From SZUA-100 sp965248135 (GTDB taxonomy: Bacteria > Pseudomonadota > Alphaproteobacteria > Rhizobiales > Rhizobiaceae): a DNA stretch of 64,000 nucleotides. The notes beneath the pieces were generated by a model. That model did not search any database, was not told where the DNA came from, and worked only from the letters and a program-made list of their open reading frames with translations. Both the position numbers and the translations under genes were made by a program. Positions 51,479 to 61,208 of the stretch are shown here, piece after piece. The stretch is from contig CBDFIN010000012.1 of NCBI GenBank assembly GCA_965248135.1, forward strand, positions 558,001-622,000, read 5' to 3'. Each line of letters starts with the position of its first letter. Position 1 is the stretch's first letter.

Positions 51479-52585
51479 ATGGGTATCGCTTTTTACGCGC
51501 CGATCAAACCGCCGGATCATCCGATTCCTTCCGGTGATCGATTGATCGGCGGTAACCTGATGAAGGCTTTGCGGCTGGCGAATTTCGAAGTTTCGCTGGC
51601 ATCGAGGTTTATTGCCTATTCCAAACGCAGCGATCCATTGATCCTCGAAAATCGCAAAAATGCAGCGCTTGAAGAGGCCCGGCGCCTGATTGATGCCTAT
51701 AGGACGCAGGACCGAGAAGCCCGCCCGGAACTCTGGTTGACTTATCATCCCTATTGCAAGGCACCGGACTGGATTGGACCGGCGGTTTCGCGCGTACTAG
51801 ATATTCCCTATGTGACCGTTGAGGCCTGCAAAACCGGACAGGGTGATCAATGGCTGCCCTGGCGAAAAGAAGCGCAGTCGGGAATTATACAAGCCAATCG
51901 CCACCTGTGGTTCAAGCCGATGGACCGTGATTATCTGGTCGGCTTGCTTGGTAGCGATGAAAGACTGCGGCAAATTCCGCCGTTCATCGATCTGGAGGCG
52001 CAAAACATTGCGGAACCGGCAGTGTTGCCGGCCCACTGGAACTCTCAAACCCCGGTGATGATTACCACCGGCATGATGCGGCCGGGCAAGAAAGATCGGA
52101 ATTTTTTCCTGCTGGCCGAAATTTTGCAAGAAATGCAGAACGTTGACTGGAATCTTGTCGTCGTTGGCGGAGGGCCACAGGAACAGGTGGTGAGGGAAGC
52201 ATTTTGTGATATCAAGAAAGACCGTGTGCACTGGTGTGGCCAGGTTCCCGGCAGTGACGTTGCAGGCTGGATGCATGCGGCCGATCTATTTGTCTGGCCC
52301 GGCTGGAAGGAACCGATTGGCATGGTTTATCTTGAGGCCGCTGCGCAAGGACTGCCGGCGATGGCCTTTGAGAGCATGGGCGTACCGCTGGTTGTCCGAC
52401 ACAATCAAACCGGTCTGTTGGCACCGCTTGATGATCTTGAAACCTTTCGCAGCAATTTGACCAGGCTGCTGGTTGAAAAATCGTTGCGAGATCAAATGGG
52501 TCAAGACGCTAGAAAGTTCGTCACCGAAGAGCGCAGCATGACAGCAGCAGTTGCCCGGCTTGGTCAATGCCTGTCTGAATTTTGA
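51479..52585 (+). CDS. GT4 glycosyltransferase
   Basis: A 368-residue GT-B enzyme: GIAFYAPIKPPDHPIPSGDR at the start (acceptor domain), then donor-domain blocks TTGMMRPGKKDRNFFLLAEI (about 191-210), VVVGGGPQEQ, WCGQVPGSDVAGWMHAADLF and WPGWKEPIGMVYLEAAAQGL with the usual acidic residues. It starts 3 bp after the previous stop (TAG-TTG-ATG). Last gene of the three-gene operon; it converges with the UPF0261 gene across 34 bp without an obvious terminator. Confidence 0.85.
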   Translation: MGIAFYAPIKPPDHPIPSGDRLIGGNLMKALRLANFEVSLASRFIAYSKRSDPLILENRKNAALEEARRLIDAYRTQDREARPELWLTYHPYCKAPDWIGPAVSRVLDIPYVTVEACKTGQGDQWLPWRKEAQSGIIQANRHLWFKPMDRDYLVGLLGSDERLRQIPPFIDLEAQNIAEPAVLPAHWNSQTPVMITTGMMRPGKKDRNFFLLAEILQEMQNVDWNLVVVGGGPQEQVVREAFCDIKKDRVHWCGQVPGSDVAGWMHAADLFVWPGWKEPIGMVYLEAAAQGLPAMAFESMGVPLVVRHNQTGLLAPLDDLETFRSNLTRLLVEKSLRDQMGQDARKFVTEERSMTAAVARLGQCLSEF

Positions 52586-52621
52586 CGGAAAACTTCAACG
52601 GAATACCGGTTATAGTCATCA

Positions 52622-53860
52622 TTACAATGTTGATTTGACAGTCCCGTCTTCGACCCATTGATCGACAATTTTCAGCGTCTCATCGGCAAACGCCTGATCG
52701 TTAATATGGGCATCGATTTCCGTCAATCTTATCGGTTCAGCAACATTATTGCGCATCGCGTCGAGAAAAGCCTCGAGCCCTTCGGGATCATGCGCTGGTT
52801 CTCCTTTGCGGTCCCATTCCTCAATACCTTGAGCAGGCAGGATCACATGCACCGGCCCGGTTGCTGTTGCGAGGCGTTTGAGCATTTCAAGGCCGGCGTT
52901 TCGGCGTTGATCAGGCGTCAGCGTGGCTGAGGATATCAGCCGGTTATGGGTGTGGCTTGGGCGGCCCTTTAGCGCATTGGGCACCTCCTGCCAACTTGGA
53001 TAATCGACCAGGTCACTGGCACCGGGGGCGATGATCTGCGGCGTGCCGCTAAGTCCCGCATTGGTTAGCCGGTCGGCGCCGCTGGCGACTACCGAACCAT
53101 AAAGCCCGTTGACGAATTCCTGCATGCAAAAATCCATCACACAAGCAAATGCGCCTTCGCGCGCCAGACTTTCAAAGGCCATGCCACCAACCCCGGTGGA
53201 ATGAAACACCGCAACCTCAAAGCCGCGTTGTTCAAGTGCCGGCTTCAGCGTTTTCATGTATTTAAGACAAGAGCTGCCAAGGCTGGTCATGCCGATCAGC
53301 GGTCGCCTGCGCTGCGGCGCTTCAACGGCGCAGGCCGCGCCCAACACAGCGCCCGCGGCCTGACTGAGCGACGATTTGCAGACGGAGTTTAAGCCATAAA
53401 GCCCTCCGGCCCACAGGATCATCTGAGTATCGAACGCCAGCCTGTCAACCGGAATGAGCGGTGAGAACGAAATTGTCGAGACAATGTATTTGGGTACACC
53501 AATGGGCAAAGCCCTGGCGCAATCGAGCGCAAGATCGGTGCCCATGGTGCCGCCAAGCGCGATCATCGCGTCAATTTTCCCGGCCCTATGAAAATCGCCG
53601 GTCAACTGCGCTGCACCTGCCGCCATGATTTGCATGGCACTATTTTCATCTTCAAATGCAATGGCTTTTTCAATCGACGAGCCAGCTGCCTTAGCCACCT
53701 GGTGCTTTGAGATGTCAGTTGGCCGTTTCGGATCTCCCAGAACACCCACATCCATGGTTAGAGCGCGACCGCCCTGATCTACAATGCGACTGGCAAGATA
53801 GAGCAATTCATCGGACTTGGTATCGTAGGTACCGATAATCAGGACTGTTTTTTTGGTCAT
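52622..53860 (-). CDS. Tm-1-like/UPF0261 family protein
   Basis: A 412-residue protein of the UPF0261 family, related to the tomato Tm-1 N-terminal ATP-binding domain. Seen: VLIIGTYDTKSDELLYLAS (6-24), AMIALGGTMGTDLALDCARALPIGVPK (in pieces), the second half LIGMTSLGSSCLKYMKTL, VFHSTGVGGMAFESL and PAQGIEEWDRKGEPAHDPEG. In bacteria these genes often sit beside TIM-barrel partner genes and IclR or catabolic genes; the reaction is not established to my knowledge. The ATG at 53860 follows GAGG by about 8 nt. It is downstream of two broken genes of the same operon. Confidence 0.85.
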   Translation of the reverse strand: MTKKTVLIIGTYDTKSDELLYLASRIVDQGGRALTMDVGVLGDPKRPTDISKHQVAKAAGSSIEKAIAFEDENSAMQIMAAGAAQLTGDFHRAGKIDAMIALGGTMGTDLALDCARALPIGVPKYIVSTISFSPLIPVDRLAFDTQMILWAGGLYGLNSVCKSSLSQAAGAVLGAACAVEAPQRRRPLIGMTSLGSSCLKYMKTLKPALEQRGFEVAVFHSTGVGGMAFESLAREGAFACVMDFCMQEFVNGLYGSVVASGADRLTNAGLSGTPQIIAPGASDLVDYPSWQEVPNALKGRPSHTHNRLISSATLTPDQRRNAGLEMLKRLATATGPVHVILPAQGIEEWDRKGEPAHDPEGLEAFLDAMRNNVAEPIRLTEIDAHINDQAFADETLKIVDQWVEDGTVKSTL

Positions 53861-53869
53861 CAAAAAACC

Positions 53870-54604
53870 TCAAAGTTGTATCCAGGCGATCTTTAAATTG
53901 CAGTATTTATCCAATTCATGCAATGACTTGTCCGCCCCATTGCCCGACTGTTTCATGCCGGCTAACGGCACAGTCGCATCGGCGCCGCCATAGGTATTGA
54001 CATGAACCACGCCGGCCTTGATGGCGCGTATCATGCGGTGAGCGCATGAAAGGTTTGCGGTCCACACACCGGCGGCCAATCCCAACTCTGTATCATTGGC
54101 CAGTTCTATCGCTTCCGCTTCGGTGTCAAACGGGGTAACGGTGACAAGCGGTCCAAAAACTTCGTTCTTAAAGACGCTCATGTTTGCCACAACATCGCCG
54201 ATCACCGTTGGAGCCATGTAAAATCCACCGGAATCTTCGGTAAGTCTTGCGCCCCCGCTTATCAGTGCCTCACCTTCAGCCCGCGCTTTGGCCACATATT
54301 GCAGATTGGAAAGTAACTGCCGTTCGCTCGCCACCACACCGATGTCGCTGGCAAGATCGAGCGGATCACCGACCTTGAGGGCATTGGCATAACCTGCCAG
54401 CTTCTCAACAAACCCATCATGAACCGAACGCTCCACCAAAAGACGCGATCCTGCAACACAAACCTGGCCGGAATTGCGAAAAATGCCCATGGCCGAAATT
54501 TTCGCACTTTTCTTTCGCTCATCTCGATATCTTTCGCCTGTTACCCAAATCGATGACCTGGAACAAGAAATGGGCTGGACCCGTATTTGCGAAGCCCAAC
54601 CCAA
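53870..54604 (-). pseudogene. Aldehyde dehydrogenase, 5'-truncated
   Basis: Only the C-terminal half of an ALDH-superfamily protein is present: FRNSGQVCVAGSRLLVER with the catalytic Cys (position 49 of the frame), YMAPTVIGDV, NEVFGPLVTVTPFDTEAEAI, ELANDTELGLAAGVWTAN and GADATVPLAGMKQSGNG. About 250 residues of the NAD-binding region, including the general-base Glu, are missing; the first 38 residues of the frame are unrelated. It has been cut by a deletion at about 54500, probably the same event that removed membrane components of the adjacent transporter. Confidence 0.88.
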
Positions 54605-54613
54605 CAGGCATTG

Positions 54614-55561
54614 TTAGTTGCCGAGAATTTTACCAATCGCTGCAGTGGTGGCAATATCACTCTTGATTTGCGCTGTTGATGCAGCCGCATTCATCCAGTA
54701 TACGCTGGCGCCGGTTTTTGTGGCCAGATCCTGGGCCTGCGAACTTGCCACCGTTTTTTCAGCCACCGCGATGATTTTGGCGCGGATATCGGCAGGTGTG
54801 TCTTTGTGAACAAACAAACCGTTCCACAACGCAATTTTCAGTTCCGGGTCGATCTCGCCGACCGTTCGGGCATCCGGCGTGAGAGATATGCGTGCGCCGG
54901 TTACTGAGGCAAGTATGTTCACCTTGTCGAGACAGGGCAACACCAATTGCAGCGTGGTGTTCATGACATCAACGTCGCCGGGAGCCAGCGTATTGCAATC
55001 AAGCGCATCGAACGCGGCGTCTGATCCGCAGGAGAACCCCATCTTCTTTGCCAAAGCCAAAGTAATCTGGGTCGGCACCAGCGGCGGGCCGAAATGACCG
55101 CGCGCCACCTTGTTGGTTTTGGCATGGCTCGCCAGCTCTTCCATGGTCTGGAAGGGAGCGCTTTTCGACGATGCGATGACGAATGGATAGGTAAGAAAGA
55201 TGCCCAGGGGCTCAAACGGATCCGGATTGAGCTCCGGAATTCCGATCTGTGGGCCAACAACAGGAATGCCGACAACGAATGAGCCGATCATCGATCCATC
55301 GGTTGACGCATTTGCCACTTCAATGGCACCGGGAAATGGTCCGCCGCCACCGCCGGGTTTGTTAACCACTGCTGCGGCCGTGCCATATTCATTCTGGAAG
55401 TCCTCGGCGATCATGCGGGTCAACACGTCCTCAAGATCACCAGGTGGAAACGGAACCACAAACTGTACCGGCTTGTCCGGGTATTGTGCCAATGCCGGCG
55501 GTACCATACTTGCTGTGGTCGCTATTGCTGCGGCCAATGCGGCGGATAGTAGTTATTTCAT
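54614..55561 (-). pseudogene. TTT-family (Bug) substrate-binding protein with stop at codon 3
   Basis: The frame encodes a tripartite tricarboxylate transporter solute-binding protein: after a signal peptide ending ALAQ come YPDKPVQFVVPFPPGD, VNKPGGGGG and, later, APFQTMEELASHAK. A strong ribosome site (GGGAGGAACAAC) precedes the ATG at 55561, but the third codon is TAA (55553-55555), where AAA would restore the usual MKK signal-peptide start. Re-initiation at a later TTG (55537) would cut the signal peptide's basic end. I call it a pseudogene, or a sequencing error if reads disagree. No TctA/TctB genes remain nearby. Confidence 0.8.
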
Positions 55562-55675
55562 GTTGTTCCTCCCATCAGTCTAAACTGAATTCCATCTAAT
55601 TCGTCCATTTGGTTCATTATTATCACCACTGGTGCATTTACATGTTGTTGAATTTCCAAATTTGAGTCAAGATAA

Positions 55676-56488
55676 ATGTCTCAGGTGAAACAGCATTTGT
55701 GCCGTGATATTGTGAAAACTGTCGACAAAGCCATGAAACTGTTAAATCTCTTCTCCATTGAGCGGAGTGAAATGGGGCTGTCCGAGCTTGCCGGCAATGC
55801 CGGCTTTGACAAGGCTACGACGCGACGGCTGCTGGTTTCGCTGGCAAAGCACAATTTCATCGATCAGAATCAGATCAGCCGTAAATACCGGCTGGGCAGC
55901 GGATTTGTCAGACTGGCGCACATACGCGAAATGACCACACCAATTGGCCGGGTTAGCCAGGAAACTACCGATTGGCTGACGGATGAAACCGGCGAGACCG
56001 CACATATCAGCATACCCGAAGGCAACATGTTGATCACCATTGCCCTTAGTGAGCCGAACCGGGGAACCATAGTGCATCTTGATAAAAGTGAGCGATTGCC
56101 GCTTAACGCCACCGCGTCGGGGATAGTTTTTCTGGGTTTTCTGTCGAGGGACGAGCGAAGTTCGGTATTATCACAGCCTCAAAGCACCTACACACCGCAC
56201 ACGATAACCGACCCGGGCGTGATCAACGATTTGGCAGAGCGGGCCTATCGCAATGGCTATGGCACCATCGAAAATGGCTTTGAGGTCGATGTCAGTGGCA
56301 TCGCAACGCCCTATTTCGGTCAAGGCAGTGCCGTTGAAGGCACAATCGCGGTGGCCACGCCTTCGGCCCGTATGGACGAGCAAAAGCGCCAACACATTGT
56401 CGCGCTTCTGTTTGAAGCGTCCGGACGGCTGACCCGAACGCTCGGCGGCGAAATGCATCCACAGATTGACAAAATAAAACGGCTCTAA
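55676..56488 (+). CDS. IclR family transcriptional regulator
   Basis: A 270-residue regulator: N-terminal winged helix (TVDKAMKLLNLFS, MGLSELAGNAGFDKATTRRLL, YRLGSGFVRLA) and C-terminal IclR effector domain (AHISIPEGNMLITIAL, LPLNATASGIVFLGFLS, GYGTIENGFEVDVSGIATP, GTIAVATPSARM). It is divergent from the broken transporter/ALDH/UPF0261 operon and just upstream of the class III aminotransferase gene, so it probably controls one or both. ATG at 55676 fits the family length. Confidence 0.92.
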   Translation: MSQVKQHLCRDIVKTVDKAMKLLNLFSIERSEMGLSELAGNAGFDKATTRRLLVSLAKHNFIDQNQISRKYRLGSGFVRLAHIREMTTPIGRVSQETTDWLTDETGETAHISIPEGNMLITIALSEPNRGTIVHLDKSERLPLNATASGIVFLGFLSRDERSSVLSQPQSTYTPHTITDPGVINDLAERAYRNGYGTIENGFEVDVSGIATPYFGQGSAVEGTIAVATPSARMDEQKRQHIVALLFEASGRLTRTLGGEMHPQIDKIKRL

Positions 56489-56500
56489 GGACACCCTATC

Positions 56501-57862
56501 ATGCAGAACTCCAACTTCCTTAAAGAAAACAATGCCAAGCACTTTTGGCATCCAATGGCTCATCCGGCCGCCATGCAACAAAACCCACCCGCCATTATCA
56601 CCGGGGCCTCAGGCGTCGAGCTTGTCGATGTCGATGGCCACCGCACGCTCGATGCCGTGGGCGGGTTGTGGAACGCTAATCTCGGTTATTCATGCAATCC
56701 TGTCAAAAAGGCCATCACCGATCAATTAAACCAATTACCCTATTATTCGACCTTTCGAGGCACTTCCAACGATAAGGTAATTGAACTGTCTTACAAGCTT
56801 TTGGATTGGTTCGAACCCGAAGGTATGGTGCGCTCGTTCTTCACGTCCGGCGGCTCTGATTCAGTTGAAACCTGTCTGCGGTTGGCGCGCCAATATCACA
56901 AGGCCCGCGGAGAAGCAGAACGCACCAAATTCATCAGCCTCAAAAAAGGTTATCACGGCACCCATTTTGGCGGTGCCTCGGTCAATGGCAACGCCAAATT
57001 CCGCCGCAATTACGAACCGCTGCTGCCCGGCTGTTTTCATATTCCGGCACCTTGCACTTATCGCAATCCGTTCAATACCGATGATGCTGAAACCGTTGCC
57101 CGGCTTTGCGCCAACCTGCTTGAAGAGGAGATAAAATTCCAAGGGGCAGACACGGTTGCGGCTTTTATTATGGAGCCGGTGCTGGGGGCAGGTGGTGTAA
57201 TCGTTCCCCATGCGAGCTTCATGCCGCTGGTTCGAAAAATCTGTGATCGCCATGGCGTATTGTTGATTGCTGATGAGGTTATCACCGCATTCGGACGAAC
57301 CGGTGCCTGGCATGGCTCGAGGCTTTGGGGGGTGAAACCTGATTTGATGTCGTGTGCCAAGGCGATTACCAATGCCTATTTTCCCTTCGGCGCGGTAATG
57401 ATTGGTGAAAAAATTGCCGAAGTTTTCGAAAATAACAGCGATAGCTTTGGCGATGTCTCCCATGGCTACACCTATTCGGGCCATCCTGTGGGATGTGCTG
57501 CAGCCCTTGCAACGCTTAATGAGACCAGACGGTTGAATGTGGCAGAAAATGCCAAGGCCCGCGGCGCAGAGCTGATAAGCGGGCTGTTGCAACTCAAACT
57601 GAAGCACAAAATTGTTGGTGACGTTCGTGGCCAGGGCCTGATGGCGGTGATGGAATTGGTTTCAGACCGCGCCGCCAGGCAACCCGTGGCATCAAAAACG
57701 ACCGCCGCGGTGTATAATAAAGCTTACCAGGAAGGCGTGATGATACGCATTTCAAGCAACAATATTATCCTGTCACCGCCGTTGATTATCGACAACAAGG
57801 ACGTGGCGAAAATGCTTGCGGCACTTGATGCGGCGCTCGAAGCCGGTGGCGGGTTGATTTGA
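56501..57862 (+). CDS. Class III aminotransferase (omega-amino acid:pyruvate type)
   Basis: A 453-residue fold-type I PLP enzyme. Seen: the start KHFWHPMAHPAAM (13-25), DGHRTLDAVGGLWNANLGY, TSGGSDSVETCLRLARQYH, KKGYHGTHFGGASVNGN, PVLGAGGVIVPHASFM, LLIADEVITAFGRTGAWHG and the PLP-lysine region MSCAKAITNAYFPFGAVM. The pattern is that of beta-alanine/omega-amino acid:pyruvate aminotransferases, which deaminate omega-amines or amino acids. It starts 12 bp after the IclR regulator. Substrate unknown; it may have fed the aldehyde dehydrogenase whose gene is now truncated. Confidence 0.9.
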   Translation: MQNSNFLKENNAKHFWHPMAHPAAMQQNPPAIITGASGVELVDVDGHRTLDAVGGLWNANLGYSCNPVKKAITDQLNQLPYYSTFRGTSNDKVIELSYKLLDWFEPEGMVRSFFTSGGSDSVETCLRLARQYHKARGEAERTKFISLKKGYHGTHFGGASVNGNAKFRRNYEPLLPGCFHIPAPCTYRNPFNTDDAETVARLCANLLEEEIKFQGADTVAAFIMEPVLGAGGVIVPHASFMPLVRKICDRHGVLLIADEVITAFGRTGAWHGSRLWGVKPDLMSCAKAITNAYFPFGAVMIGEKIAEVFENNSDSFGDVSHGYTYSGHPVGCAAALATLNETRRLNVAENAKARGAELISGLLQLKLKHKIVGDVRGQGLMAVMELVSDRAARQPVASKTTAAVYNKAYQEGVMIRISSNNIILSPPLIIDNKDVAKMLAALDAALEAGGGLI

Positions 57863-58062
57863 CCGCAAAAAATAACATGAGAAAGATCAAAAGGAGGTGC
57901 AGCGCCACACTTTGTGAGAGGATTGGCGTCAAACACCGGCCAACGTCGCGTCCATTTTTTTTTAGCGACACATTTCTTTGCAACTATTGCCGCGGTTAGA
58001 GAAGTGGTTCGGTTTGTTTGAACAGTTTGGCTGGGTTTTATAAGTGGATTTCAGCCTTCTTG
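57863..58062. other. 200-bp junction before the insertion-sequence cluster
   Basis: Nothing recognised. AAGGAGGTG (near 57890) looks like a ribosome site but leads only to a few codons before a stop. Confidence 0.3.
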
Positions 58063-58200
58063 TTATGCGGCAACCGGGATTGGTGGCACGCGGTTGAAGT
58101 AGACCTGATCGGGGGTTTGTCCGTCAAGCGATGAATGGGGTCTTTTGGTATTGTAGAAGACCAGATATTTGCTGATTGCTGCGCGGGCTTCAGGAACACC
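58063..58200 (-). pseudogene. IS3-family transposase C-terminal fragment
   Basis: Encodes EARAAISKYLVFYNTKRPHS, SLDGQTPDQVYFNRVPPI and a TAA stop at 58063-58065: the last about 43 residues of an IS3-type OrfB (the RPHSSL block follows the catalytic Glu). The upstream part is cut by the IS21 end at about 58201. Confidence 0.82.
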
Positions 58201-58360
58201 TGTCAATCAGCATTGAAGTTTAACCCCTTATCGGCGTGCAATTTTGGCCCCTTGCTGTTCTGCATTTTGGATTGAGGTTATCGTTCTGGTTGCGAAGGTA
58301 AGAAGGGATCAAAGCGCGGAGACTTCAATTATCGCAGCGCTTTGATCCCTTCTGGTTTGA

Positions 58361-59089
58361 TCAGTTACGATGTTTGAGACGCCAGCTTTCATTGCCGATC
58401 TCAATGATGTCGCGATGATGCGTGAGGCGGTCGAGTAGTGCGGTTGTCATTTTGGCATCACCGAATACGGTTGGCCATTCAGCGAAGGTAAGATTAGTAG
58501 TGACAATGATTGATGTGCGCTCGTAGAGCTGGCTGATCAGATGGAACAAGAGCTGGCCACCTGATTGTGCGAATGGCAGGTAACCGAGTTCGTCAATGAT
58601 CAACAGATCAACGCGGGTCAACCGATCTGTCATACGCCCGGCCTTTCCATCCCGGTGCTCAGCCTCAAGGCGATTGACCAGATCAACGGCGCTGAAGAAT
58701 CTGACACGATGGCGGGTCTTTACTATGTTGGAACCGATAGCAGTTGCCAGGTGTGTTTTTCCAGTGCCGGTTCCTCCGACGAAAACGGCGTTTCTTGTTT
58801 GATCAAGGAATGAGCCACCATGCAAACCGCGCACAAGTTCCTCATTGAGCGGGCTGGCATCAAAGTTGAACTCCTCAAGTGTCTTCATGACCGGGAATTT
58901 GGCCGCACTCATTTGATAACGGATTGACCGCGCCGTTTTCTCTATGATCTCGGCTTTTAACAAATCACCCAAAATCTCTGCAGCACTTCGTTTATGTTGA
59001 ATGCCCGAGCGCATGACATCATCACAGGCTAACCGCATACCCGACAATTGCAACTGCCGCATCATATCGACGATGTCATGACGCTCCAT
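58361..59089 (-). CDS. istB: IstB, IS21-family transposition ATPase
   Basis: A 242-residue AAA+ helper protein of IS21. Seen: MERHDIVDMMRQLQLSGMR at the start, Walker A GGTGTGKTHLATAIG, Walker B LLIIDELGYLPF, then GGQLLFHLISQLYERTSIIVTTN and the final ALLDRLTHHRDIIEIG. Complete, but its partner istA upstream is broken, so the element is inactive. The ATG at 59089 overlaps the istA remnant as usual in IS21. Confidence 0.93.
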   Translation of the reverse strand: MERHDIVDMMRQLQLSGMRLACDDVMRSGIQHKRSAAEILGDLLKAEIIEKTARSIRYQMSAAKFPVMKTLEEFNFDASPLNEELVRGLHGGSFLDQTRNAVFVGGTGTGKTHLATAIGSNIVKTRHRVRFFSAVDLVNRLEAEHRDGKAGRMTDRLTRVDLLIIDELGYLPFAQSGGQLLFHLISQLYERTSIIVTTNLTFAEWPTVFGDAKMTTALLDRLTHHRDIIEIGNESWRLKHRN

Positions 59090-59605
59090 GATGAACCTCC
59101 ACTGTGATCCGGTCATATCGTGCACAATCGGCGACTGGATCTTCATGAAGCTGCAGATGCGGCGGAATGGGGACACAATCAGGCAGATTATCCGGCTCAT
59201 TTTGGCGTGACAGTATATTCAGTACCGCATCGGCGCTGCGCAATCCTGCATTCAGGGCTGTTTGGCAAGCGGCCTCAACAGCATCCACGCTCTCGTTCAT
59301 GGGCGGCCAGAAGCAAATCGACCATCTGTCTATCACCATCCGGGGTTCCTGATAACCTTTTACGGATAGTCGTCAGTGCCATCGGGTTGAATTTTGGGGC
59401 AAGACCAGTTCCTTGAAAGGTGCGCCATTACGAATGGCACCGGGTTTGCGTTCAAGAATGGGCCCGTAATGCACCTGAATATTTGGCGGATCATATATCG
59501 TTTTGTCACGGCCAAAGCGGCGGTCATGCTCACCAACAATCTGCTCGTTCTGTAGCAAAATGATCTTGGTTGCTTTTGCGCGAAGCTGTACCGGTTTGCC
59601 GGCAG
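59076..59605 (-). pseudogene. istA: IS21 istA C-terminal remnant, two frameshifts, cut by IS1380
   Basis: The reading must change frame twice: LLQNEQIVGEHDRRFGRDKT to about 59373, then FNPMALTTIRKRLSGTPDGD in a second frame, then DAVEAACQTALNAGLRSADA to the end in a third. Together these give a typical IstA C-terminus. The 5' part is missing; the IS1380 element begins at 59610 directly upstream. Confidence 0.85.
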
Positions 59606-59609
59606 CTAG

Positions 59610-61208
59610 CCCGGATTATTCATCAGGGTGCCTAATATAGCTGGCGGGCATGGATCAAGCTGTTGAAATAGCGTATGATTTCGGTGTTTGACAAGATCAT
59701 TCACCCTCAGCAGAAAATCCGGCCCGCCATGCAAGAAGATAACCTGTTTCTCCCCGGTTTGTCACCTTTAGGGCGGCACAAAATGTCTGCCCGGTTTGAT
59801 GGTGGCGCTTTGTCATCTGATGGCGGTGTGTTGATACTGCGCGAGATCGAGCGAAAGCTGAACTTTGCCGGTATGATTGCTTCCTGCTTGCATGACGAGC
59901 GCGATGCGGGGCGCACCATCCATTCCCAGACCACCATGATCCGCACCCGCATGTTTGCAATAGCTTGCGGCTATGAAGACTGTGATGACCTTGATGAGTT
60001 GCGCCATGATCCGGCACTGAAGATTGCCTGCGAGCGACTGCCGGAAAGTGGATGCGCGTTAGCATCCCAGCCAACCTTGTCGCGGCTGGAAAACACGCCG
60101 TCCTGGCGGGAGCTTGGCCGCATGGGGTTGGCCCTGATTGACCTGTTCTGCGACAGTTTTAGCGCCGTGCCTGGTCATATTGTTCTGGATATTGATGATA
60201 CCACGGACCGCACATATGGCGATCAGCAGCTTTGCCTGTTCAACACCCATGCGCAAGGATACTGCTTTCAGCCTATTCATATTTATGATGCTGCATCGGG
60301 CAAGCCGGTGTGCTTTTTATTGCGGCCCGGCAAACGGCCTTCGGGCGAGGAAGCAGCCCGGATTTTACGCCATGTCATTCGTCGTATCCGGCACAACTGG
60401 CCCCGCACTGTCATCACCGTGCGCGGTGACGGGCACTACGGAACACCAGAGGTCATGGATCTTCTGGAGCAACACGGTTGTTTCTACATCTTCGGCCTGC
60501 CGGGCAACAACAGGCTAAAGACGCTCTCCCATCCATGGAGTGAGGATGTTGCTGTTCGTCGGGCATTGAGCGGCAAAGACAAGGTGCGTCGTTTCTTCCA
60601 AATTCGTTACGGTGCCAAAAGCTGGTCAAAGGAGCGCAAGGTCATCGCCCGTGTTGAGGCAACCAAATTGGGCAGCGATACCCGCTTCATCGTCACCAAT
60701 CTGCCAGGGCGGGCCAAGCATCTTTATGAGAAGGTCTATTGTGCACGCGGAAAAATGGAAAACCTGATCAAGGAACACAAACTCTACACCAAATCAGACC
60801 GCACCTCCTGCCACCGCTGGGAGGCCAATCAGTTCCGGTTGTTTCTGCACACCGGTGCTTACTGGCTGTTATTATTATTGCGCGGGGCAGCCCCAAAACG
60901 TTCGCGGTTTAGAACCGCCACCTTCGAGACCATCCGGCGCACATTCCTGAAAATCGCGGTGCGTATTGAACAGTTGAAATCGAGGATTAAAATTGCCCTG
61001 CCAACGGCTTGCCCGCACCGTCAATTGCTCGTCTTGTTGATGGGACGCATCAACGCCCAGAGCCCGTAATCAACGCGGCATGAGCCGATGATTACCCCCC
61101 AACAACAACCCCAAACGCGTATTAAATGTTCCAATCAAACTCCCGCCGTTAGCCCGGTTAATCCTTCACGCCCGGATGAAACCTGAAAGGCCTGGTGAAT
61201 AATTCGGG
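59610..61208 (+). mobile_element. Complete IS1380-family element inserted at a CTAG site
   Basis: A 1599-bp element with terminal inverted repeats CCCGRATTATTCAYCAGG. The flanks are CTAG (59606-59609) on the left and TTAG (61209-61212) on the right, a nearly perfect 4-bp target duplication; the right flank is the edge of a CTAG palindrome. The element carries one intact transposase. Confidence 0.88.
59675..61069 (+). CDS. IS1380-family transposase
   Basis: A 464-residue DDE transposase. Seen: MSARFDGGALSSDGGVLILR, RLENTPSWRELGR, the first Asp in VLDIDDTTDRTYGDQ, YDAASGKPVCFLLRPGKRPS, the second Asp in VRGDGHYGTPEVMDLL, and the Glu region CARGKMENLIKEHKLYTKSDRTS (in pieces), with RWEANQFRLFLHTGAY. 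All family blocks are present, so it looks intact and possibly active. The protein may start at the first ATG (59675) or at a later Met (for example the one before QEDNLFLPG). Confidence 0.93.
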   Translation: MISVFDKIIHPQQKIRPAMQEDNLFLPGLSPLGRHKMSARFDGGALSSDGGVLILREIERKLNFAGMIASCLHDERDAGRTIHSQTTMIRTRMFAIACGYEDCDDLDELRHDPALKIACERLPESGCALASQPTLSRLENTPSWRELGRMGLALIDLFCDSFSAVPGHIVLDIDDTTDRTYGDQQLCLFNTHAQGYCFQPIHIYDAASGKPVCFLLRPGKRPSGEEAARILRHVIRRIRHNWPRTVITVRGDGHYGTPEVMDLLEQHGCFYIFGLPGNNRLKTLSHPWSEDVAVRRALSGKDKVRRFFQIRYGAKSWSKERKVIARVEATKLGSDTRFIVTNLPGRAKHLYEKVYCARGKMENLIKEHKLYTKSDRTSCHRWEANQFRLFLHTGAYWLLLLLRGAAPKRSRFRTATFETIRRTFLKIAVRIEQLKSRIKIALPTACPHRQLLVLLMGRINAQSP

